DNA from: Hahellaceae bacterium
GTDB taxonomy: Bacteria; Pseudomonadota; Gammaproteobacteria; Pseudomonadales; Oleiphilaceae
Reading direction: 5' to 3'
Length of the DNA stretch: 36,526 bases
NCBI GenBank assembly: GCA_016716085.1
Contig: JADJWY010000004.1
Coordinates: 1 to 36,526 of the forward strand
Shown here: one piece after another, positions 29,614 through 36,526 of the stretch
Numbering within the stretch: the stretch's first letter is position 1
Layout: the number at the start of each line of letters is the position of its first letter
The notes under the pieces: model-generated
The model's input: only the letters and a program-made list of their open reading frames with translations
Told to the model about the DNA's origin: nothing
Database searches by the model: none
Position numbers and translations under genes: made by a program

Positions 29614-31986
29614 TTAGCTCCTCAGCGATGCGCCAAACCGTCCTTCAAGTGCCTTGATGACGTTATTGAACGCTTCTGTGACTTCTTCATCGCGCAATGT
29701 GCGCTCACTGTTCCGCCACACGATACTGACGGCCAGACTTTTCTTGTCTGCCCCCAGGTTTTCACCCAGGTAAACATCGAACAAGTTGTGTCTGACGCAG
29801 CTTTCGCCCGCGCTTTCAGCAATCACAGCCGAAACGTCTGCATAATCGGTGGCCTTATCAATAATGATAGCAAGATCTCGGCGAATTTCAGGAAATTTGG
29901 AAATTCCCCTAAAATTCGGCACCTTAGCCTTCACTATTGAATTCAAGCATAGCTCAAAGGTAAAAATCGGGCCATTTAAATCCAGCGATTTTACAATCTG
30001 TGGGTGCAAGGCTCCGGCAATTCCGACGACAGCGCCATCCAGCAAGATCTCTGCAGATTGCCCCGGATGCAGCGCAGGGTGATCGCCTTTGCGCCACTGA
30101 TAGCGTTTACCGGTCAGGGCCAACAGCGCCTCAACCTGACCTTTCAAGTCGAAGAAATCCACTTTGTCCTTGCTGCTAAGCCACCCCTCTGACAACCGAC
30201 CACCCGCCAGTAACCCGGCCAGTTTTGGCTCCTGAACGATTTCGCCCTGCCAGCTATGGAAAGCGAGCCCCGTTTCAAAAAGACGCAAACGGGTTTGTTG
30301 ACGATTCTGGTTATACCCCGCCGCCTTGATCAGGCCAGCGATCAAGGTCGTACGCATAACGGCCATATCACTGGCAATGGGATTGGCCAACTCAATGGTG
30401 GAATGCATTGGTGTCAGCAGACGAAGCGACTCCCTATCCACAAAGGAATAGGTTACCACCTCACGAAAACCCTGACCGACCAGTTGTTGTTTAAGCGCCC
30501 TAACAGACAGACGATCCTCCGGCAAAGAGGGTATTGCCAGACGCGCCTTTGGCTCCGTGACGGGCAATTTGTTGTAACCATAAATCCGACCGATCTCTTC
30601 AATCAAATCAACTTCAATGGAAAGATCGAATCGGTGAGACGGAACGTTGAAGAACCATCCTTCCTTGGTCACGCGCGTCACTGTAACGCCCAAACGCGCT
30701 AATATTTCCTCAATACGGGTACGATCCAGGTGAATCCCCAGCACATCATCCACTCGCTGGTGGCGCAGCTCAATTTCATCGCGAACCGGCAAATGTGGCT
30801 TGCTGACCATTTCGACAACAGGCCCAGGCTGACCGCCGACGATATCCACCAGCAAACGGGTCGCCCGTTCGATGGCGCGGCGCTGGTGACCAGAATCAAC
30901 CCCCCGCTCAAAGCGATGAGAGGAATCTGTATGCAAACCATAATTACGCGCTTTCCCCACGATCGTCAGCGGCGTGAAAAATGCACTTTCAAGAAACAGG
31001 TCACGGGTACCATCGGCTACACCGCTGAATTCACCGCCCATCACGCCTGCCATCGCCAGGACTTTCTGCTGATCAGCAATGACGAGCGTTGTCTCATCCA
31101 GGGTCACGGTCTGACCGTCAAGTAAGGTCAGCGTCTCACCGGCACGAGCAAAACGCACATGAATAGCGCCGCTCAACTGGGCCAGATCAAAGGCATGCAT
31201 GGGCTGCCCCAATTCCAACATCACAAAGTTGGTGACATCAACCGCCGGATCGATGCTGCGAATACCACTGCGGCGAAGTTTCTCAACCATCCACAGCGGC
31301 GTTGGACGGGACAAGTCAACATTACGAATCACTCGCCCCACGTATCGGGGGCACGCTTCCGGCGCATCCAAATGAACCGGGAACTCATCATTGATGCTAA
31401 AGTGAACCTCCGGCACCTCATGCGGCTTGAAAGTCATTCCATTCAGCGCCGCGACTTCACGCGCAATCCCCATCACACTCAGACAATCACTGCGATTGGG
31501 CGTCAGATCGACATCGATGATGGCATCATCAAGGCCCAGGTAGGCACGGATATCCTGCCCTACTGGCGCATTGGCAGGCAACTCAAAGAGGCCATCGGCA
31601 CTGTCAGCCAAGCCAAGCTCCTGCTCAGAACACAGCATGCCATTTGACTCCACCCCGCGGAGTTTGGCTTTCTTGATTTTAAAGTCGCCCGGCAACGTGG
31701 CGCCGATCTGCGCCATGGGCACCTTAAGACCGGTCCGCACATTCGCCGCACCGCAAACGATTTGCCAGGTCGCCTGACCGTCACTCACCTGGCACACTCT
31801 GAGTTTGTCAGCATCAGGATGGGGTACGACGTCCAGAACTTCTGCGACGATCACGCCACTGAAGGCTGCCGCAACCGACTCCACGTCGTCGACTTCCAGA
31901 CCCGCCATCGTAATCTGGTGAGCCAGCGCCTCCCGACTCAGGACAGGGTTGACCCACTCTCTTAACCATTGTTCACTGAATTTCAT
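29614..31986 (-). CDS. pheT: Phenylalanyl-tRNA synthetase beta subunit
   Basis: 790 residues, full length and unbroken. It starts MKFSEQWLREWVNP, has the N-terminal tRNA-binding fold (VIVAEVLDVVPHPDADKLRVCQV), B3/B4 editing and B5 regions (GIRSIDPAVDVTNFVMLELGQPMHAFD), and the C-terminal anticodon-binding domain (FRGISKFPEIRRDLAIII). Forms the alpha2-beta2 enzyme with PheS. Its ATG overlaps the reconstructed pheS stop (ATGA). Confidence 0.98.
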   Translation of the reverse strand: MKFSEQWLREWVNPVLSREALAHQITMAGLEVDDVESVAAAFSGVIVAEVLDVVPHPDADKLRVCQVSDGQATWQIVCGAANVRTGLKVPMAQIGATLPGDFKIKKAKLRGVESNGMLCSEQELGLADSADGLFELPANAPVGQDIRAYLGLDDAIIDVDLTPNRSDCLSVMGIAREVAALNGMTFKPHEVPEVHFSINDEFPVHLDAPEACPRYVGRVIRNVDLSRPTPLWMVEKLRRSGIRSIDPAVDVTNFVMLELGQPMHAFDLAQLSGAIHVRFARAGETLTLLDGQTVTLDETTLVIADQQKVLAMAGVMGGEFSGVADGTRDLFLESAFFTPLTIVGKARNYGLHTDSSHRFERGVDSGHQRRAIERATRLLVDIVGGQPGPVVEMVSKPHLPVRDEIELRHQRVDDVLGIHLDRTRIEEILARLGVTVTRVTKEGWFFNVPSHRFDLSIEVDLIEEIGRIYGYNKLPVTEPKARLAIPSLPEDRLSVRALKQQLVGQGFREVVTYSFVDRESLRLLTPMHSTIELANPIASDMAVMRTTLIAGLIKAAGYNQNRQQTRLRLFETGLAFHSWQGEIVQEPKLAGLLAGGRLSEGWLSSKDKVDFFDLKGQVEALLALTGKRYQWRKGDHPALHPGQSAEILLDGAVVGIAGALHPQIVKSLDLNGPIFTFELCLNSIVKAKVPNFRGISKFPEIRRDLAIIIDKATDYADVSAVIAESAGESCVRHNLFDVYLGENLGADKKSLAVSIVWRNSERTLRDEEVTEAFNNVIKALEGRFGASLRS

Positions 31987-33010
31987 GTCAGCCCCTTAAA
32001 ACTGTTCAGAAACGCATGTCGTTCTCAAAGAACATGCGCAGATCATTCACGCCGTAGCGCAGCATGGCCAGTCGCTCCAACGCCCAGACCAAAGGCGAAG
32101 CCTCGCGGAGTTTCCGGATCAATTCCAGCTGCTCGGAATACTTTAGGATGAACCATCCGCAGCCCATCACCTCAAGCCAGCGGATACTACCGTCACTGTC
32201 CCGCCCCATTCGATATCTACCTCTGCAGATGGCTCTGTGAATGGAAAGTACGACGGACGAACCGTACCCTGCAGATCTTTCTCAAAGAACTCGCGTAAAA
32301 AATTCGACGATGGTGCTCTTAAGGTCTGCAAAACTCACCTGACGATCGACGAGAAGACCTTCCACCTGATGAAACATGGGGGTATGCGTCATGTCAGAAT
32401 CACAGCGATAAACCCGCCCCGGACAAATCATGCGAAAAGGCGGCTTCCCCCTTTCCATGGTGCGGATCTGGACCGGCGAGGTATGCGTTCGCAGTAAGGT
32501 AGAGGCATTGAAATAAAAGGTATCGTGCATCGCCCGAGCCGGATGATGCGCCGGAATATTCAGTGCTTCGAAGTTGTGATAGTCATCCTCGATCTCAGGA
32601 CCTTCCTCAACAGTGTAGCCACAGCGACTGAAAAAATCTTCGATTCGGTTGAGTGTGCGCGTAACCGGGTGCAATCGAGCCAGTGCTTCCGTACGCCCCG
32701 GCAGGGTGACGTCGATGGATTCTGCCTGCAACTTGTCATTCAGTGCAGCTTCCGCCATACGGGACTTAGCTGAATTAATCAGCGCCTGAACGTCTTCCTT
32801 TGCCTGATTGATCAGGGCGCCCGCAGCCGGACGCTCTTCAGCTGACAGCTTGCCGAGATCCTTCAGTCGCGCCGTAATCTGGCCTTTCTTACCCAGGTAG
32901 TCCACTCGCAGTTGTTCAAGCGCCTGCTCGCTGCTGGCAGCGGCAACATCAGCCCGGGCACTGGCAACAATGGCATCAAGGTCTTGCTGTTTGCAATCAC
33001 TCCAATCCAA
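31983..33010 (-). CDS. pheS: Phenylalanyl-tRNA synthetase alpha subunit, with apparent indels
   Basis: About 340 residues when joined. The first 240 are in one frame (VDYLGKKGQITARLKDLG, HPVTRTLNRIEDFF, HTSPVQIRTMERGKPPFRMICPGRVYRCD, HMFHQVEGL-like segment) and end wrongly at EFFTRVL because the A-run at 32297-32302 has one base too many. Other frames continue LREFFEKDLQGTVRPSYFPFTEPSAEVDIEWG, then RDSDGSIRWLEVMGCG, MVHPKVFRAAGIDP, and ERLAMLRYGVNDLRMFFENDMRF. At least five one-base changes are needed. The N-terminus is also unsure: only a TTG (33010) opens the frame, inside a terminator's T-run, so the true start is probably slightly downstream. Confidence 0.93.
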
Positions 33011-33032
33011 AAAAAGGGCTTAGGTCAGCCCT
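33009..33032 (-). terminator. Intrinsic terminator/attenuator before pheS
   Basis: On the minus strand AGGGCT-GACCTA-AGCCCT is followed by seven T, a good Rho-independent terminator between rplT and pheS. E. coli pheST is controlled by attenuation with a Phe-rich leader (pheM). Here the only short frame ahead, MNRGLGLT, has no Phe codon, so that mechanism is not evident. Confidence 0.75.
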
Positions 33033-33073
33033 AATCCCCTATTCATGTGTACGACCCCACCAGCCAAAGACTG

Positions 33074-33447
33074 TTAGGTGCCTTGAGTCCGATTAAGCTG
33101 GGCCTCTTTCGCTTTGGCAACCACAGCAGCAAAGGCGGCTTTTCATTCATGGCCAGATCAGCCAGAACTTTACGGTCAATTTCAACTTCGGCCTTTTTAA
33201 GACCGTTGATCAGGCGGCTGTAGCTCAGACCCAGTTCACGTGCACCGGCGTTGATACGCGCGATCCACAGTGCGCGGAACTGACGCTTGCGCTGACGACG
33301 GTCGCGGTAAGCGTACTGACCAGCTTTGATAACCGCCTGCTTGGCTACGCGAAACACGCGGCTGCGCGCTCCGTAATAACCCTTGGCCTGATTCAGAATT
33401 TTCTTGTGTCGGCGACTCGCCGTTACACCACGTTTTACACGAGGCAT
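33074..33447 (-). CDS. rplT: 50S ribosomal protein L20, apparent indel
   Basis: Starts MPRVKRGVTASRRHKKILNQAKGYYGARSRVFRVAKQAV (over two stretches) and includes DRRQRKRQFRALWIARINA. The T-run at 33140-33143 (A on the coding strand) is one short; restoring it turns the odd PPLLLWLPKRKRP tail into NEKAAFAAVVAKAKEA and a stop at 33074-33076. About 124 residues. L20 represses its own operon in enterobacteria. Confidence 0.95.
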
Positions 33448-33466
33448 GATTCAATCCTCCTTCCTG

Positions 33467-33656
33467 TTAGTGACCGAGCATACGTTTTACGGCTGGAACG
33501 TCCACGCCAGCGATCTGCTTTTGGGACGCAGATGACGCTTACGCTGGTACTCTTCTTCGTCAGAATGTGACTGGTGAAGGACTGACGGTGCTTATAGCCG
33601 TTAGCGGTCTTTTTGAACCGCTTGGCTGCACCACTTTTTACTTTCATCTTTGGCAT
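33467..33656 (-). CDS. rpmI: 50S ribosomal protein L35, apparent indels
   Basis: Starts MPKMKVKSGAAKRFKKTANGYKHRQSF. After KKST two missing bases are needed to give KRKRHLRPKSQIAGVDVP and AVKRMLGH with a TAA at 33467-33469, the usual L35 end at about 64 residues. Lies between infC and rplT as expected. Confidence 0.93.
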
Positions 33657-33717
33657 AAATTACTACTCCGCATTCGTAGGTAATATGTAATTAAGCAAAC
33701 CCCAGTGCCGCTGAGGT

Positions 33718-34239
33718 TTACTTCTTCTTTTTGGGGCCCAGCACCATCACAGCCTGGCGACCTTCCAGCTTCGGTCGTTGTTCGACCACGCCGTAGGCTA
33801 TCGAGTCTTTTTCAAGACGCTCCAGCTGTTGCATTCCTAGCTCCTGGTGGGCCATTTCACGACCGCGAAGCGAATCGCAACTTTGGCCTTGTCCCCATCT
33901 TCAGAAACGTATCAGGTTGCGCAGTTTTTACCTGATAACCTCCCTCTTCAATCCCTGGACGAAACTTGATTTCTTTCACCTGAACTTGCTTCTGCTTTTT
34001 CTTAGCGGCGTTTTTGCTTCTTGTCTTCGAAGATTTTTTGCCGTAATCCATGATTCTGCAGACAATCGGATCTGAATCGGCAATCTGTACCAGATCCAGC
34101 TCATCCTGCTCCGCTTTCCTCAAGGCTTCAGCCAGTGGCACGATCCCAACCGGGAGCCATCTGCGGCTAATCGGACTTCCTTGGCATCAATATTGTCGTT
34201 GATTTTTGGCCTGTCTTTGCCTTGTGGTGCGCGCTTAAT
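33718..34239 (-). CDS. infC: Translation initiation factor IF-3, ATT start, apparent indels
   Basis: Starts at an ATT codon (34237-34239) with GGAG (34248-34251) upstream: KRAPQGKDRPKINDNIDAKEVRL. The unusual start is conserved in infC and lets IF-3 limit its own synthesis. Further pieces are PLAEALRKAEQDELDLVQIADSDPIVCRIMDYGK, NAAKKKQKQVQVKEIKFRPG and a C-terminal RQAVMVLGPKKK in another frame, ending at the TAA 33718-33720. Several one-base gaps in A- and G-runs break the frame. About 175 residues when joined. Prevents premature joining of ribosomal subunits. Confidence 0.92.
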
Positions 34240-34252
34240 CGTTAAATCTCCA

Positions 34253-36151
34253 TTCAGGTTACTGGTTTTGCCGCGGCTCTTGAGCAGGACATCCTGCTCA
34301 AGTCGGGCGACAAACATCAATTGCGATGACTCCGAGGTCTTCCCGCGACGAGTCCGTACAGCAACCGTTCCGTTTTCGACCTCTTTATCACGATTGACAA
34401 TTAAAAAAGGTACACGGCTAAGCGTGGCCTCGCGGATTTTAAAGCCGATCTTCTCATTTCTCAAGTCCAGACTAGCCCTGAACCCCTTATTATTCAAAAT
34501 TTCCGCAACTTTTTGACATGCTTCCATCCTGTCGATCCGTAGTACGGCAACTTGCGTCAACGCCAGCGAGTTGGAACGCCCCTCAAAATGTTCGATCAAA
34601 ATCCCGATGAAGCGTTCGAAAGAACCGAGAATCGCACGATGCAGCATAACCGGCACTTTGGCCTCTGATCGTCGGCGACATACTCAGCACCCAACGCGTC
34701 CCGGCAATGAGAAATCGACTGATCGTGCCGCACTGCCATCCCGGCCAATACGGTCCTTCAGGAAAACTCTATCTTGGGACCATAAAATGCGCCTCCCCGG
34801 CTGTAACTCCAGGGCAGCGCCTTGGCATCCAAGGCGTCCGCCAAAGCCTTCTGCGCGATCCCAGTCTTCGTCTGAACCGACCCGCTGCTCTGGCCGTGTC
34901 GAGAGTTTGTAAATGACATCCGTAAAGCCGAAATCTGCATAAACGTCGTGCAGGAAGTCGATAAATCGGGCGACTTCTTCACGGATCTGGTCGTCTGTAC
35001 AAAAATATGGGCATCGTCCTGTGCAGAAGCCGCGCCACGCATCGGGCCGTGCAGCGCACCTGGAGGCTTCGTTCGGTGGCAGGATCCAAACTCGGCCAGT
35101 CGCAATGGCAGCTCGCGGTAACTCCGTAAGCCCTGATTGAAGACCTGAATGTGACAAGGACAATTCATCGGCTTGATCGCATAGTCACGATCTTCCGAGT
35201 TGGTTGTAAACATATCGTCGCGGAACTTGTCCCAGTGACCTGAACGTTCCCACAAGGTGCGTTCGACGACCTGAGGCGTTTTGATTTCCTGATACCCGCG
35301 ACGACGCAACTGAAGCAGCATGTCTGTTCAACGGCCTGATATAGCGCGTCCAGCCGTTGGCGTGCCAGAACACCATACCGGCGACTCCTCCTGCATATGA
35401 AACAAGTCGAGCTTTTGCCAATTTTTACGGTGATCCCGTTTTTCCGCTTCTTCGATGCGTTTGCAGGTAGGCCAATAGGTCTTTCTTATTACCCCAGCTG
35501 TACCATAAATACGCTGAAGCTGGGCGTTCTTAGAGTCACCACGCCGGTAGGCGCCAGCCACTTTTGTCAGTTTAAAAGGCTTTCAGCTTGCCGGTACTGG
35601 GCACGTGTGGCCCACGGCACAGGTCATTAAAATCGCCTTGCGAGTAGAAGCTGAGATTTTCATTGCTGGGAATATCCCGAATGATCTCAACCTTGTATTT
35701 TCCCCATCTTCTCAAACAGGGCAACGGCATCATCACGACTCATCAATGAGCGACTGACCGCAAGATCCGCTGAAGACAGCTCGTTCATCCGCGCTTGATT
35801 TTTCTGTAAATCGTCAGGCGTGAACGCGCTCAAAGGCAAAATCGTAGTAAAAGCCGTCCTGAATAACCGGACCAATGGTCACTTGTGCCGTTGGAAAAGG
35901 CTTTGCACGGCCATTGCCAAGCAAATGCGCGGTGGAATGACGAATAATATCAACGCCATCAGCGTCACGCTCGGTCACAATCGCCAGTGCGACATCATTC
36001 TCAATCAGATGTGAGCGTCCACCAAAGGTGCCTGGATTGCCCGCCGAGACGGTTTGGCCAGACCCGGGCCGATGGACTCCGCAACTTGCATGACGGTGAC
36101 GGGGTGATCAAAGCTTCGCTGACTGCCATCAGGCAGGGTTATCAGAGGCAT
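34253..36151 (-). CDS. thrS: Threonyl-tRNA synthetase, many apparent indels
   Basis: The start MPLITLPDGSQRSFDHPVTVMQVAESIGPGLA is the TGS domain. Later frames give ELSSADLAVSRSLMSRDDAVALFEKMG (second editing-side region), WERSGHWDKFRDDMFTTNSEDRDYAIKPMNCPCHIQVFNQGLRSYRELPLRLAEFGSCHR (class II motifs, broken over frames), QDDAHIF, and the anticodon-binding end ATLSRVPFLIVNRDKEVENGTVAVRTRRG with FVARLEQDV. Total span fits about 635 residues. The exact stop is uncertain (34253 or 34259). This essential gene needs many single-base corrections, the strongest sign of poor sequence quality at this end. Confidence 0.93.
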
Positions 36152-36215
36152 AAATACAGTTCCTGTTCAGTGGTGGTCGCTACCAAAGACCACAGATGCA
36201 ATAATAGGGGTCGAG

Positions 36216-36244
36216 ATCATATCAAAGGCGAGGCCTAAAGCCAA
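36216..36244 (-). promoter_or_regulatory. Probable sigma-70 promoter of the thrS operon
   Basis: -35 TTGGCT (36239-36244), a 17-bp spacer and -10 TATGAT (36216-36221) on the minus strand, about 65 bp before the thrS ATG. No threonine-operator-like structure was identified. Confidence 0.6.
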
Positions 36245-36526
36245 AATACTGTGCAGCCAGACGCGACTGAATAGAGGGCATCCGGTAGTCAGTCAATCTC
36301 AAGTAGGTCGACAACTGACGCCCGCCCTCTGAATTCAGGCGCCAGCGCCACACCGATCTGCCTCGCGACCGGAGGTGCTCACGCGAATGGGATAATGGGA
36401 TGCTGACCAACTGCCTCCCACTGTGAAGATCCTCAGCAAACGGCGCTGCGCAGCTCCACACCCGTTTCAACCAGCAAAAGTGCAAGATCCTCTTCATCGC
36501 AGCTCGCAGCGATGTCGGGCTTAAGG
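36245..36526. other. Unresolved DNA upstream of thrS
   Basis: Minus-strand frames here switch repeatedly. One 30-residue stretch (DEEDLALLLVETGVELRSAV) looks protein-like and could be the end of an upstream gene damaged by indels. No gene can be named. Confidence 0.3.

Noticed and set aside
36222..36497. 91-residue protein upstream of thrS
   Set aside because: Arginine-rich odd composition, overlap with the thrS promoter, and nearby frame switches suggest a shadow frame.
1..36526. CRISPR array
   Set aside because: No regularly spaced repeats of 23-40 bp were seen; the short iterons are too small and too few.

Overview
The window looks like chromosomal DNA of a gammaproteobacterium, probably marine or aquatic. 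The best evidence is the right end. Read on the minus strand it gives thrS-infC-rpmI-rplT-pheS-pheT-ihfA-merR-tRNA-Pro(GGG), an order known from Pseudomonas and relatives. An iron-complex-type TonB receptor, TRAP permeases, mqo and a three-gene pnt transhydrogenase fit the same kind of organism. I cannot name a genus.

Layout. (1) 1-6.1 kb, all minus: a response regulator with GGDEF and EAL domains, TRAP permeases dctQ and dctM without a dctP, a TonB-dependent receptor with one apparent frameshift, and the N-terminus of a Ser/Thr-kinase-like protein that runs off the left edge. (2) 6.2-12.1 kb: a LigB/DODA-type dioxygenase and a membrane fatty-acid-hydroxylase/sterol-desaturase protein as a probable pair, a MalT-like LuxR regulator, a divergent exported START protein and a solitary CheX-like protein. 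(3) 12.1-17.7 kb: mqo-pntAA-pntAB-pntB as a compact respiratory/NADPH cluster, then two small predicted exported proteins of unknown function. (4) 17.8-19.7 kb, AT-rich: a split LysR gene divergent from a translationally coupled pair, a small membrane protein and an HPP-family membrane protein.

(5) 19.7-28.9 kb is mobile DNA at tRNA-Pro. An excisionase-like ORF and a lambda-type integrase abut a 55-bp copy of the tRNA 3' half (21092-21146). From there to the intact tRNA (28812-28888) lies a compact element of about 7.8 kb bounded by perfect 55-bp direct repeats. It carries a second, P4-type integrase, AlpA, an HTH protein, a large primase/helicase-like gene, small ORFs, a ribbon-helix-helix-like gene read on the minus strand through several indels, and an exported cargo protein. 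It has no capsid, tail, portal or terminase gene that I can see. This is the layout of a phage-satellite or P4-like integrative element. Its non-coding DNA is rich in structure: TAGATAC iterons near both ends, a 13-bp-stem hairpin, nested inverted repeats behind the helicase, and four GTTACNNNGTAAC palindromes, one sitting exactly between a candidate -35 and -10 upstream of the RHH gene.

(6) 28.9-36.5 kb is the essential translation cluster. Many of its genes (thrS, infC, rpmI, rplT, pheS, ihfA) are interrupted by one-base indels, mostly in homopolymers, while pheT is intact. Essential genes cannot all be dead, so I read these as sequence or assembly errors. That also warns against calling the split genes elsewhere in the window biological pseudogenes. 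Coordinates below span the reconstructed genes.
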